A stretch of 36,634 nt of DNA from an uncultured Oscillospiraceae bacterium (GCA_949291395.1 CASEVW010000143.1:1-36634); one strand, 5' to 3'. Shown: positions 7,879-16,137, counted from the stretch's first letter. The notes: generated by a model from the letters alone, not told the origin. Made by a program: numbers and translations.

Positions 7879-9096
7879 TTGCGTAGTCCCAAACAAAAAA
7901 TAGCCACCGTGCTGGTGGCAGTGCTTTTGGCCGCACCGGCGCTGTATCTTGGCATCCAGGCCTTTGCCATCGTGAACCGGCCCTACCGCACCGAGACCGC
8001 CATCGAATACGATATGTCTGACAGCCTGCTGGCGGACGGCTATCTGGTGTTCGATCAGGTGCAGGTGGAGGGCGCGGGTAATCTGGGGTATCTTGTGGAA
8101 AATGGCGAGCGTGTGTCCGCCGGGACCCAGGTGGCCGAGGTATACACCGACGAGGCCCAGGCCAGGAGCCGCCAGCAGCTGGAAGAACTGAATGTGCAGA
8201 TCGACCTGCTGGAAAAATCCGAAAACACCGGCGGCACCGATGTGGACATGCTTCTGCGGGAGCAGACCAACGCCTTGTACGATCTGCTGGATCAGATCGA
8301 CTCCCAGCAATACAGCCAGATCACGGAAAGCGCTAACGAGTATCTGCTGGCGGCCAATAAGATGCAGATCATGACCGGCCAGGTGAACAACTTTTCCGCT
8401 GCCCGGGCGGCGCTGGAAGAGCAGAAGGCTCAGGCGGAAGCCCAGCTGGGGCAGCCTGCGGCCATCAACGCACCGGCTGGCGGGTACTTTATCTCGGCGG
8501 ATTCCGGTGATTTTTTGAGCTACACCGCAGAGCAGCTGGACCAGATGGACCCGGCAGCGTTGCAAGCGGCGATCCAGCAAAGCGAGGGCGTGGCGCCCAT
8601 GGCCGGCGCGGGTAAGGTCGTCACCAGCTACACCTGGCGTTTTTACGGGGTGTGCACGGCACAGGAAAGCGAAAAGTTTGCGAACGTGACAGAGGTGAAC
8701 ATCAGCTTCCCCGGCGAGGCGGAAAAGGTGCTGCCCGCCACCGTGGAGTCGGTGGAGGTAAACGAGGAGCAAGGGCTGGCCAAGTTCGTGATCCGCTGCG
8801 AATATGTGGGGGCGGACGTGCTGTCCCTTTCCAAGGCGCAGGCTCAGATCGACTTCCAGTCCTACGAGGGCATCCGCATCGACGCCCGGGCGCTGCACAT
8901 CGTGGACGGCGAAAAAGGCGTTTATGTCAAATACGGCAACCTGGCCCGCTGGCGCAAGATCAATATCATCTATCAAAACGACGAATACCTGCTGATCGAA
9001 AAGGGCGGCAAGGTGGGCACCGACAACGAGGTGCGCCTGTTCGACGAGGTGATCGTGGAGGGCACCGACCTGCGGGATGGCAAGATCCTTTCCTAA
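7879..9096 (+). CDS. HlyD-like membrane-anchored protein of unknown role
   Basis: The 405-residue protein has one N-terminal membrane segment (about residues 8-29) and a large extracytoplasmic part. The region near residues 50-90 looks like the first half of a split lipoyl/barrel-sandwich domain (LADGYLVFDQV, VENGERVSAGT). It is followed by a helical coiled coil (about 90-195, rich in Q, E and A), then the returning half (INAPAGGYFISADSGD) and a beta-rich end. This is the architecture of HlyD/membrane fusion proteins, yet no ABC or RND transporter gene is adjacent, so an export role is not supported here. It starts with TTG at 7879 after AAAGGGGG and is closed by a perfect terminator. Similar genes occur next to sepF clusters in Clostridia as far as I recall. 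Confidence 0.75.
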   Translation: MRSPKQKIATVLVAVLLAAPALYLGIQAFAIVNRPYRTETAIEYDMSDSLLADGYLVFDQVQVEGAGNLGYLVENGERVSAGTQVAEVYTDEAQARSRQQLEELNVQIDLLEKSENTGGTDVDMLLREQTNALYDLLDQIDSQQYSQITESANEYLLAANKMQIMTGQVNNFSAARAALEEQKAQAEAQLGQPAAINAPAGGYFISADSGDFLSYTAEQLDQMDPAALQAAIQQSEGVAPMAGAGKVVTSYTWRFYGVCTAQESEKFANVTEVNISFPGEAEKVLPATVESVEVNEEQGLAKFVIRCEYVGADVLSLSKAQAQIDFQSYEGIRIDARALHIVDGEKGVYVKYGNLARWRKINIIYQNDEYLLIEKGGKVGTDNEVRLFDEVIVEGTDLRDGKILS

Positions 9097-9099
9097 CAC

Positions 9100-9140
9100 A
9101 GCGAAAGCCGGGCATAGCAGCCCGGCTTTCGCTGCTTTTC
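9100..9140 (+). terminator. Strong Rho-independent terminator after the HlyD-like gene
   Basis: A perfect 14-bp stem, 9100-9113 with 9120-9133 (core GAAAGCCGGGC), closes a 6-base loop and is followed by GCTTTTC. It separates the HlyD-like gene from the sepF operon. Confidence 0.85.
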
Positions 9141-9202
9141 CGGGGCAAAACGGAGCAATTGCAAATTTTGGGTACAAAACGATAAAATTTTCGCTTTGTT
9201 TG

Positions 9203-9231
9203 TTGACAGACCGCCGGAAAACAGGGATAAT
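9203..9231 (+). promoter_or_regulatory. Strong SigA-type promoter for the sepF operon
   Basis: A perfect TTGACA (9203-9208) and GATAAT (9226-9231) are spaced by 17 bases. It lies 72 bases before the sepF start in an AT-rich stretch and probably drives sepF through the HAD gene. Confidence 0.85.
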
Positions 9232-9303
9232 ATATACTAACTGATTCTATAGTTTTCGTTTGATGATTTTTAACCATCTAACCAATGGAAGGAGCAATGG
9301 AAG

Positions 9304-9753
9304 ATGTTTGATAAAGTAAAGAGCATGTTGGGCGTAGGGGAAGAGGATACCGACGATTACTACGATACCGACGATATGTTCATCAACCCCTCCCGCGGCG
9401 GCGCCATGCCGGAAGAGGACTACCCCCAGGAACCCACTCCCGGCAAGCGCAACAAGGTGGTAAACATCAACGCCACCACCCAGCTGCAGGTCGTGCTGGT
9501 AAAGCCCGAGCGCTTTGACGACGCCAGCACCGTGGCGGATCACCTGAATGCGAAGCGCACCGTAGTGCTGAACCTGGAATCCACCAACAAAGAAGTGTCC
9601 CGCCGTTTGGTGGACTTTTTGTCCGGCGTGGCCTATGCCAACAACGGCCAGATCAAGCGTGTTGCCAACAGCACCTTCATCATCACCCCCTATAACGTGG
9701 ATATCATGGGCGATTTGTTGGACGAGCTGGAGAGCAATGGCGTATTCTTCTGA
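9304..9753 (+). CDS. sepF: Cell division protein SepF
   Basis: SepF helps anchor and align FtsZ filaments at the septal membrane. The protein is 149 residues, typical of the family. An N-terminal segment (MFDKVKSMLG) resembles the amphipathic membrane-binding helix. An acidic, Tyr/Asp-rich linker follows (about 14-45). The C-terminal SepF domain (about 58-145) includes VVLNLE, DFLSG and the closing NVDIMGDLLDELE. AAGGAG at 9289-9294 is 9 bases from the ATG. The downstream ylmH-like gene overlaps its end by 17 bases. ylmE, which often precedes sepF, and ylmG, which often follows it, are both absent. Confidence 0.95.
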   Translation: MFDKVKSMLGVGEEDTDDYYDTDDMFINPSRGGAMPEEDYPQEPTPGKRNKVVNINATTQLQVVLVKPERFDDASTVADHLNAKRTVVLNLESTNKEVSRRLVDFLSGVAYANNGQIKRVANSTFIITPYNVDIMGDLLDELESNGVFF

Positions 9754-10546
9754 TCGTCAACCGGCCAAACGGGGCTTCCACCCGCCGCAGAATGACCAGG
9801 AGCGCCTGGTGATGCGCCGGGCGGAGGACCTCTGCACCATTGCCCAAAAGCGGGGCATCGCCCGTTACAGCGGCTTTTTGAGCGATCGGGAACAGGAGCT
9901 GGCCCAGGCGGCCATGAACCGGCTCGGGTGCAGCGAATATACCTTTGACGGCGGCTATCCACAGGCAGAACGCAAACTGCTGTGCATCGAACCGGCGGGC
10001 GCTTACAGCGAGCCGCCGATTCGTTGCGTTAAGGTGGAATGCGTGCTGAAGGCCAGCGCCGACCAGGGCCCCTCCCACAAGGACTATATGGGGGCCGTTT
10101 TGGGCCTTGGCCTGGAGCGGGACTGCCTGGGGGATATCCTGCTGGACCCGGATGCCCCGGGCACTGCCTATGTGTTTTTGCTGGAGCGCATTGAGCCGCT
10201 TCTTTGCGAAGAACTGACCAGTGTGGGCCGGTATCTGGCCAGCACACAGCCGTTTTACGGCCAGGTGCCCTGCGCCACGGTGGAGCGGGAGCTGCAAACG
10301 GCTACCGTTTCCTCCCTGCGGGCAGACGCGGTGCTGGCGGCGATGCTGCATTGCAGCCGCTCCCAGGCCTGCGCGATCCTGCGGGCGGGGCAGCTGGAGA
10401 TCAACCACATGGCGGTGAGCGACCCCCATGCCGCCGTTTATGAGGGCGACCTTTTTACAGTGCGCGGCAAAGGCCGTTTCCGGCTGGAAAGCCTGGGCGG
10501 GAAAAGCCGCAAGGACCGGTTGTTTATTACATTTTTTCAATATTGA
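9737..10546 (+). CDS. ylmH: YlmH-like S4-domain RNA-binding protein
   Basis: YlmH-type proteins combine a conserved N-terminal domain with a C-terminal S4 RNA-binding fold. Bacillus YlmH has been linked to ribosome-associated quality control. Here the N-terminal part includes RGIARYSGFLSDREQ and YMGAVLGLGLERDCLGDI. The S4 domain spans about residues 188-255 (LRADAVLAAML, ILRAGQLEINH, GDLFTVRGKGRF). I chose ATG 9737 (269 residues) rather than an upstream in-frame start because the longer frame would run deep inside sepF; GGAG at 9729-9732 precedes it closely. The position between sepF and divIVA matches the family's usual setting. Gene family is firm, molecular role is by analogy. Confidence 0.9.
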   Translation: MAYSSDRQPAKRGFHPPQNDQERLVMRRAEDLCTIAQKRGIARYSGFLSDREQELAQAAMNRLGCSEYTFDGGYPQAERKLLCIEPAGAYSEPPIRCVKVECVLKASADQGPSHKDYMGAVLGLGLERDCLGDILLDPDAPGTAYVFLLERIEPLLCEELTSVGRYLASTQPFYGQVPCATVERELQTATVSSLRADAVLAAMLHCSRSQACAILRAGQLEINHMAVSDPHAAVYEGDLFTVRGKGRFRLESLGGKSRKDRLFITFFQY

Positions 10547-10578
10547 TACCAGAATGACAGCACTGGAGGAATAACATT

Positions 10579-11367
10579 ATGATCACACCGCAGGAAATCC
10601 GCACCGTGACCTTTGACAAAGTCATGCGTGGCTATCGCCCCGAGGATGTGGACGCGTTTTTGCAGCAGGTGGCCCAGGATATGGAGCAGCTGGCTGCCGA
10701 AAACGCCGACAAAGAGAAGAAGATGTATATCCTGGCGGAAAAGATCGAGGAATACCGCCGGGACGAGGATAACCTGAAGACCGCTCTGCTGAACGCACAG
10801 CGCATGGGCGAAAACGTAATCCGCGAAGCAAAGCAGAAGGCGGAGTCTATGCTGCGGGAGGCGGGCATCCGGGCCGATACCCTGACCCGGGTGGCCAATG
10901 AGCAGGTGGAAGAGCAGGAAGAAGAGCTGGCACGGGTCAAAGCGGAAGTTGCCCGCTTCAAAAACGACATCCTGGGCATGTACAAGCAGCACATCGAGCT
11001 GCTGAGCATGCTGCCGGAGGAAGAGGCGCCCGCCGAGGAGCCGCTGGAGGAAGTGGAAGCAGCGCAGGAGCCGCAGGCCCCCGCTGCCCCGGCAGCGCCC
11101 GTGGAAGAGGCTGCGCCTGCATACGAGCCGGAACCGGCCCCTGAAAAGGCTGCCGAGCAGTTCCCGGATCTGGCGCAGCTGTACAGCCAGGACACCACCC
11201 CCGCCGAGGAACCGCAGGCAAATGAGGCCGATGCGTTCTTCGGCCAGGCCTTTGACACGGAAGGGTTTGCCGAGCAGTCCTTTGACGCACCTGCTCCCGC
11301 CGCCGTGCCCGCTGCAGACGAAGAAGCGGTGTTCCAGGGCTTTAAGGGGATCAAATTCAGCGATTGA
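10579..11367 (+). CDS. divIVA: DivIVA-domain cell division/polarity protein
   Basis: DivIVA proteins bind negatively curved membrane at poles and septa through a short N-terminal domain and assemble through coiled coils. The N terminus (ITPQEIRTVTFDKVMRGYRPEDVDAFL) has the hallmark F-x-K-x-x-R-G-Y-x-x-x-x-V-D-x-F-L pattern. Residues about 28-145 are strongly heptad-like and charged. Beyond about residue 148 the chain becomes a low-complexity Glu/Pro/Ala tail of more than 100 residues, which is long for the family, and ends FKGIKFSD. GGAGGAATAACATT gives a strong ribosome binding site. It shares the sepF operon. Confidence 0.94.
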   Translation: MITPQEIRTVTFDKVMRGYRPEDVDAFLQQVAQDMEQLAAENADKEKKMYILAEKIEEYRRDEDNLKTALLNAQRMGENVIREAKQKAESMLREAGIRADTLTRVANEQVEEQEEELARVKAEVARFKNDILGMYKQHIELLSMLPEEEAPAEEPLEEVEAAQEPQAPAAPAAPVEEAAPAYEPEPAPEKAAEQFPDLAQLYSQDTTPAEEPQANEADAFFGQAFDTEGFAEQSFDAPAPAAVPAADEEAVFQGFKGIKFSD

Positions 11368-11396
11368 TCTTAATGCAAACAGGCGAAACGCAAGAA

Positions 11397-11424
11397 GGCA
11401 TCGGGCGAAAAAACGTCCGATGCC
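11397..11424 (+). promoter_or_regulatory. Hairpin in the divIVA-lspA junction
   Basis: GGCATCGGGCG (11397-11407) pairs with CGTCCGATGCC (11414-11424), one G-T pair, around an A6 loop. Outer arms AAACAG (near 11378) and CTGTTT (near 11426) could extend it. No U-tract follows, so it is not a standard terminator. An ATG at 11420 lies inside the stem, which argues against that codon as the lspA start. Confidence 0.6.
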
Positions 11425-11461
11425 GCTGTTTGAAACCCTGCAGAATAGGAGAACGCTTATT

Positions 11462-11956
11462 TTGGTATATACGCTTGTTACCATCGCTGTTACCGCCGCA
11501 CTGGTGGCGGTGGACCAGCTCATCAAGTTTTGGGCCACGGCCAACCTTGCGCCGGTGGGCTCGATGCCCTTGATCCCCGGCGTGGTGGAGCTGCGGTATT
11601 ATCTGAACGATGGGGCCGCATTCAGCAGCTTTTCCGGCCGGCAGACCTTTTTGATCTTGTTCACCGGCGCAGCCTTGCTGGTGGTGGCCTGGTACCTGCT
11701 GTTCAAGCGGCCGGCGGCCAAACTGGAGTACGCGGCCTGGCTGCTGGTGCTGGCCGGCGGCATCGGCAATCTGATCGACCGGGTGATGAACCAGCAGGTG
11801 GTGGATTACATCAATCTGCTGTTTATCCGCTTTGCGATCTTCAACTTTGCGGATATTCTGGTGTGCACCGGCATCGGGCTGCTGGTTTTGAATCTGATCT
11901 TGGAAGAGGTATCCGCCCGCAGGCAAAAGAACAAGGAGCAGGATGGAGAAATTTGA
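11462..11956 (+). CDS. lspA: Lipoprotein signal peptidase LspA
   Basis: LspA is the membrane aspartyl protease that removes signal peptides from diacylated prolipoproteins. Four hydrophobic segments fit the family. Conserved pieces are DQLIKF (about 18-23), LNDGAAF (48-54), GGIGNLIDR with catalytic D106, and FNFADI with catalytic D131. I prefer TTG 11462 (164 residues): it follows AGGAG (11447-11451) by 10 bases and places the first membrane helix right at the N terminus, as in relatives. An upstream in-frame ATG at 11420 would give 178 residues but lies inside a hairpin stem and lacks a ribosome binding site. The gene overlaps the next by 14 bases. Confidence 0.93.
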   Translation: MVYTLVTIAVTAALVAVDQLIKFWATANLAPVGSMPLIPGVVELRYYLNDGAAFSSFSGRQTFLILFTGAALLVVAWYLLFKRPAAKLEYAAWLLVLAGGIGNLIDRVMNQQVVDYINLLFIRFAIFNFADILVCTGIGLLVLNLILEEVSARRQKNKEQDGEI

Positions 11957-12866
11957 GTTTTTGATCGCACCGGAACAGGCGGGCGTCCGGCTGGATCGCT
12001 TTTTGGCCGATCAGGACACCGGCCTTTCCCGCAGTGCGCTGCAGCAGCTGCTGGAAAAGGGCAGCGTGCTGTGCGACGGCAGCCCGGCTGCCAAAAATCA
12101 AAAAACGCGGCAGGGCCAGCGCATCGAATTGCAGGTGCCCCAGGCCCAGCCGCTGGACGCGGTGCCCCAGGACATCCCGGTGGAGATCGTATATGAGGAC
12201 GACTATCTGCTGGTGGTGAACAAGCCCAAGGGGATGGTGGTGCATCCGGCGCCGGGCAATCCGGACGGAACGCTGGTGAACGCGCTGCTCTACCACTGTG
12301 CGGGGCGGCTGTCCAGCATTGGCGGGGTGATCCGCCCCGGTATCGTGCACCGCATCGACAAGGACACCAGCGGCCTTTTGGTGGTGGCCAAGGACGATGC
12401 CACCCACACCGCCCTGTCGGAACAGATGGCGGTGCACAGCATCAACCGGGTGTACCACGCCGTGGTGTACGGGGGCTTTAAGCAGCCGGAGGGCTTTGTG
12501 GAAGCGCCCATCGGCCGCCACAAGACCGACCGCAAAAAGATGGCGGTGACACAGCAGAATTCCAAATACGCATATACCGCCTACAAGGCCCTTGCACGGT
12601 ACAACGGCTTTACCCACATCGAGTGCCGTCTGCGCACCGGCCGCACCCATCAGATCCGGGTGCATATGGCCAGCATCGGCCATCCGGTGGCGGGCGACCC
12701 GGTCTATGGGCCGAAAAACGTGATCAAAAGCCTGGGCGGCCAATGCCTCCATGCAAAAACGCTGGGGTTCGTGCATCCGGCCACCGGGGAGTATCTGGAA
12801 TTTGACAGCCCCCTGCCGGAGTATTTTACACAGTTTTTGCGTTCGCTGGGAAAGGAACAGGAATGA
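11943..12866 (+). CDS. rluD: RluA/RluD-family ribosomal RNA pseudouridine synthase
   Basis: This 307-residue protein isomerises specific uridines in RNA, probably 23S rRNA. An N-terminal S4 domain (about 13-75, including VRLDRFLADQ and RSALQQLLEKG) is followed by the RluA catalytic domain. The catalytic Asp is D139 in HRIDKDTSG, with VVNKPKG just before and RTGRTHQIRVH after. Those motifs define the RluA/RluC/RluD group; RluD is the best guess from the lspA neighbour, as in Bacillus ylyA-lspA-ylyB order, but target sites cannot be read from the sequence. AAGGAG precedes the ATG, and the stop overlaps the next start as ATGA. Confidence 0.93.
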   Translation: MEKFEFLIAPEQAGVRLDRFLADQDTGLSRSALQQLLEKGSVLCDGSPAAKNQKTRQGQRIELQVPQAQPLDAVPQDIPVEIVYEDDYLLVVNKPKGMVVHPAPGNPDGTLVNALLYHCAGRLSSIGGVIRPGIVHRIDKDTSGLLVVAKDDATHTALSEQMAVHSINRVYHAVVYGGFKQPEGFVEAPIGRHKTDRKKMAVTQQNSKYAYTAYKALARYNGFTHIECRLRTGRTHQIRVHMASIGHPVAGDPVYGPKNVIKSLGGQCLHAKTLGFVHPATGEYLEFDSPLPEYFTQFLRSLGKEQE

Positions 12867-13681
12867 TCGAAACACTAAAGGACATTTTGGTAGTGTGCGA
12901 CATGGATAACACGCTCCTTACCGCAAAAGAAGGCATCCCAGCCTGCAACCGGGCAGCCATCCAGCTGTTCCAGGCATTGGGCGGGCGCTTTACCGTGGCC
13001 ACCGGCAGGCCGGTGGAGTCCGTGCGCGCGGCGCTGGATGGGCTGAAGTTGTCCTGCCCGGCCATCACCTGCGGCGGGTCGGTGCTGTACGATTTTCAAA
13101 CCGAGGAAGTGCTCGTGCAGCACAGCCTGGATGAATCGTCCGCCCGGCAGGCGATCCTGGATGTGATGCAGCGCTTCCCGGACGTGGGCGTGGAGGTCAT
13201 GGTGGAAGAGGGCCGCGTGTATGTGGTCCAGGCCAACCAGTATACCACTGCCCATGTGCAAAACGAGAAGATGAGTCATGTGATGTGCCCGCTGGACCGG
13301 GTGCCTTCCCATTGGGCGAAGGTGGTTTTTGCGGCCAATCCCGTAATGCTGGCACAGGTACAGGAGCTCATCGGCAAAACTACCTATCCAAACATCTATT
13401 TTCTACCGACGAATTTTATCTATTTTGAGATCATGCCGCAGAACGTGGGCAAGGCCCAGGCGCTGAGCGAGCTCTGCCGCCGGGAGCTGATGGGCCTGGA
13501 AAACGTGATCGTGATCGGAGACTATTTCAATGATATGGACCTGATGCGCCAGGCGGGCCGCTCGGTGGCAGTGGGCAACGCCCCACCAGAGGTAAAAGCA
13601 ATTGCGGATGAGGTCGTTTCAAGGTGTATGGATGGCGGTGTCGGGGAGTATTTGTATTCCCTGGTCAAACGCTATACCTAA
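12863..13681 (+). CDS. Cof-type HAD-superfamily phosphatase
   Basis: The 272-residue protein has the Cof/HAD-IIB plan: a Rossmann core with a large cap inserted between motifs II and III. Motif I is DMDNT (D13, D15), where most relatives have DxDGT. TGRP follows at about 47-50. Near the C terminus GKAQAL holds the conserved Lys and GDYFNDMDLM is motif IV. Such enzymes dephosphorylate sugar phosphates, flavin or other small metabolites; the substrate cannot be deduced. It overlaps the pseudouridine synthase gene by 4 bases, so it is translationally coupled, and the transketolase genes follow immediately. Confidence 0.9.
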   Translation: MIETLKDILVVCDMDNTLLTAKEGIPACNRAAIQLFQALGGRFTVATGRPVESVRAALDGLKLSCPAITCGGSVLYDFQTEEVLVQHSLDESSARQAILDVMQRFPDVGVEVMVEEGRVYVVQANQYTTAHVQNEKMSHVMCPLDRVPSHWAKVVFAANPVMLAQVQELIGKTTYPNIYFLPTNFIYFEIMPQNVGKAQALSELCRRELMGLENVIVIGDYFNDMDLMRQAGRSVAVGNAPPEVKAIADEVVSRCMDGGVGEYLYSLVKRYT

Positions 13682-13698
13682 GATAAATGGAGGTCATG

Positions 13699-14541
13699 AT
13701 GGACAAGAATACGGTGAAAGAATTGCAGCGCAAGGCAAATCAGGTGCGCCAAAGCGTGATCGAAGAGGTCTATTCCGCAAAGTCCGGTCATCCGGGCGGT
13801 TCTCTCTCGATTTCTGATACCCTGACGTACCTGTATCATGTGGAGATGCGGGTAGACCCGGCGAATCCTCACTGGGAAGAGCGGGACCGGCTGGTGCTTT
13901 CCAAGGGACACACCTGCCCGGCGCTGTATGCAGTGTTGGCGCAGAAGGGTTTCTTTGACGCAGAGGAGCTGAAAAAGTTCCGCCATACCGGTGCAATGCT
14001 GCAAGGACATCCCGATATGAAGGGCACGCCGGGCGTGGATATGAGCACCGGCAGCCTGGGCCAGGGCATTTCGGCCGCGGTGGGCATGGCTGTGGCCGGC
14101 AAGGTGAAACACGCCGGTTGGCGGGTGTTCACCATTCTGGGCGACGGCGAGCTGGAGGAAGGCCAGGTATGGGAGGCTGCAATGTTTGCCGCCCATCATA
14201 AGCTGGACAACCTGATCGCCGTGGTGGACAACAACAACCTGCAGATCGACGGCAAGGTGAGCGACGTCTGCTCGGTGTATCCCATCGATGAGAAGTTCCG
14301 CGCGTTTGGCTGGGAGGTATTCACCGCGGATGCCCATGACTTTGAGAGCCTGGAAAAGGCGTTCCAGGCGGCTAAGGCCGTGGAGGGCAAGCCCAGTGTG
14401 ATCCTGCAGCATTCCGTGAAGGGCAAGGGCGTTTCCTATATGGAAGACCAGGCCGGCTGGCACGGCAAGGCCCCCAACGAGCAGCAGTATGAACAGGCAA
14501 TGGCGGAACTGAAGGCAGCCGCGGCAGAACTGGAGGTATAA
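13699..14541 (+). CDS. Transketolase, N-terminal subunit
   Basis: This is the thiamine-diphosphate-binding half of a split transketolase, which moves two-carbon units between sugar phosphates in the pentose phosphate pathway. Visible signatures are SGHPGGSLSI (about 29-38), LSKGHTCPALY, the metal/ThDP motif from GDG (148-150) to NNN (178-180), and GKGVSYME. With 280 residues it matches other N-terminal subunits. Several ATGs are available: GGAGG at 13689-13693 best serves ATG 13699 (5-base spacing); 13696 and 13687 are too close to or within that site. The C-terminal subunit starts one base after the stop. Confidence 0.95.
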   Translation: MDKNTVKELQRKANQVRQSVIEEVYSAKSGHPGGSLSISDTLTYLYHVEMRVDPANPHWEERDRLVLSKGHTCPALYAVLAQKGFFDAEELKKFRHTGAMLQGHPDMKGTPGVDMSTGSLGQGISAAVGMAVAGKVKHAGWRVFTILGDGELEEGQVWEAAMFAAHHKLDNLIAVVDNNNLQIDGKVSDVCSVYPIDEKFRAFGWEVFTADAHDFESLEKAFQAAKAVEGKPSVILQHSVKGKGVSYMEDQAGWHGKAPNEQQYEQAMAELKAAAAELEV

Positions 14542-14542
14542 A

Positions 14543-15490
14543 ATGGCAGACGTGAAGAAAATCGCTACCCGTGAGAGTTATGGCCGTACCCTGGCGCAGC
14601 TGGGCGCGGAGAACGAGCGCGTGGTGGTGCTGGATGCAGATCTGGCGGAATCTACCAAGACCTGTGTGTTCCAGGCCCAGTTCCCGGAGCGCCATTTTGA
14701 CTGCGGCATCGCAGAGGGCAACATGGCCTCTATTGCGGCGGGCCTGGCTGCCGCCGGCATGATCCCCTACTTTTCCAGCTTTGCCATGTTCGCCGCCGGG
14801 CGTGCTTACGAGCAGATCCGAAACTCCATCGGCTACCCGCACCTGAACGTGAAGATCTGCGCTTCCCATGCGGGCATCTCGGTGGGTGAGGACGGCGCGA
14901 CCCATCAGTGCGTGGAAGACATCGCCCTGATGCGCAACATCCCCGGCATGGTCATCGTGAACCCTGCCGACGACACCGAAGCCAGCCAGGCTGTGCGGGC
15001 GATCGCCGATTGGAACGGCCCCGTTTACATGCGTTTGGGCCGTCTGGCCGTGCCGGTGATCAACGATCCCGAGACCTATCACTTCGAGATCGGCAAGGCT
15101 GTCACCCTGCGGGAAGGCAAGGATGTGACCATCATTGCCACCGGCCTGATGGTGGCCCGTGCCATGGAAGCGGCTGACCAGCTGGAACAGCAGGGCATCT
15201 CGGTGCGGCTGATCAACATGCACACCATCAAGCCCATCGACAAGGAGGCCATCGTGAAGGCCGCCCAGGAGACCGGCCGCATCGTTACCGCTGAGGAACA
15301 CAGCGTGATCGGCGGCCTGTACAGCGCCGTCTGCGAGACCCTGCTGGAGACCGACAACGGCAGCTGCAAGGTGCGCCCTGTGGCTGTGATGGATCAGTTC
15401 GGCCAGTCCGGCCCTGCTGAGGAACTGCTCACCCTGTATGGCCTGACCGCCGAGAACATCGTGGCCAAAGCCAAGGAAGTCCTGGCCTGA
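14543..15490 (+). CDS. Transketolase, C-terminal subunit
   Basis: The 315-residue partner carries the pyrimidine-binding domain and the C-terminal domain of transketolase. Motifs include VVLDADLAEST near the start, the DCGIAEGNM segment with the Glu that activates thiamine diphosphate, FAMFAAGRAYEQIRNS, and a C-terminal domain with VTAEEHSVIGGL. A split transketolase of this kind is common in Clostridia and other bacteria. It lies one base after the N-terminal subunit, so expression is surely coupled. A very strong terminator follows. Confidence 0.95.
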   Translation: MADVKKIATRESYGRTLAQLGAENERVVVLDADLAESTKTCVFQAQFPERHFDCGIAEGNMASIAAGLAAAGMIPYFSSFAMFAAGRAYEQIRNSIGYPHLNVKICASHAGISVGEDGATHQCVEDIALMRNIPGMVIVNPADDTEASQAVRAIADWNGPVYMRLGRLAVPVINDPETYHFEIGKAVTLREGKDVTIIATGLMVARAMEAADQLEQQGISVRLINMHTIKPIDKEAIVKAAQETGRIVTAEEHSVIGGLYSAVCETLLETDNGSCKVRPVAVMDQFGQSGPAEELLTLYGLTAENIVAKAKEVLA

Positions 15491-15554
15491 TCAAACGGAA
15501 TGACTGGGGCAGCGCTGTTTGATGCAGCCCACAAAAAAGAGAATATAAAAAGCC

Positions 15555-15606
15555 AAAAGGGCGTGCTGTCTGCAACATTGCAGACAGCACGCCCTTTTTG
15601 TTTTAT
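15555..15606 (+). terminator. Very strong Rho-independent terminator after transketolase
   Basis: A perfect 20-bp stem, 15555-15574 with 15579-15598, closes a 4-base loop (ACAT) and runs into TTTTTGTTTT. The long A-rich 5' arm means the reverse strand could also terminate here. Confidence 0.93.
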
Positions 15607-15703
15607 TAAGGGGCCGACTATCGAAAAACTGGGTATGTCGAAAAAAGCAGGCCGTTGAATGGCAATATTTTCGTGGAACTTTACAAACAAAGTTCAAATT
15701 CTG

Positions 15704-15712
15704 TGCTATAAT
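15704..15712 (+). promoter_or_regulatory. Extended -10 promoter for the HhH-ppk pair
   Basis: TGCTATAAT is an extended -10 element (TGn plus perfect TATAAT at 15707-15712). The nearest -35-like hexamer, TTTACA at 15680-15685, is 21 bases away, so recognition probably rests on the extended -10. Confidence 0.6.
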
Positions 15713-15735
15713 AAAGGAAAAAAGGGTATCAGGGC

Positions 15736-16125
15736 ATGGATATGGATGGAAACGGCGAAACGCACAGCAGAAAGCGGAACACAAAATGGATGCTGGGGCT
15801 GTGTGCCGCAGCCTGGCTGACGGTCCTGGCAGGGGCGTTTCTTTTTGCAACGCCCTTTTGGCAGCTTGGCTACCGGACGGTCGCCTCTACGCCTTTTCAG
15901 GTGCAGGAGATGTTCCGGGTAGAGCTGAATTCTGCCGATGCGGCGGCGCTGTGCAGCCTGCCGGGCATCGGGGAGAAAAAGGCCCAGGCGATCCTGCGCT
16001 ACCGGGAGGAGCATGGCCCCTTCCAAAGCCTGGAAGAGCTGGAACAGGTGGAGGGCATCTCCCGCAAAAATGTGGAATCCTGGCAAGACCGGCTCTATAT
16101 CCAACCGGAAAACACGGCAAAGTGA
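15736..16125 (+). CDS. Membrane-anchored helix-hairpin-helix protein (ComEA-like C-terminal domain)
   Basis: The 129-residue protein has a charged N terminus, one membrane segment (about 18-43) and a ComEA-type double helix-hairpin-helix domain (about 62-122). That domain shows [33 protein letters not shown] and [10 protein letters not shown], the DNA-backbone-binding pattern of ComEA. Full ComEA proteins also carry an SLBB domain between membrane anchor and HhH, which is missing here. It could be a reduced DNA receptor on the outer face of the membrane, or an unrelated use of the fold. No comEB or comEC gene is in the window. It precedes ppk by 12 bases. Start is ATG 15736; ATG 15742 is an alternative. 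Confidence 0.8.
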   Translation: MDMDGNGETHSRKRNTKWMLGLCAAAWLTVLAGAFLFATPFWQLGYRTVASTPFQVQEMFRVELNSADAAALCSLPGIGEKKAQAILRYREEHGPFQSLEELEQVEGISRKNVESWQDRLYIQPENTAK

Positions 16126-16137
16126 GGTAATACACAG

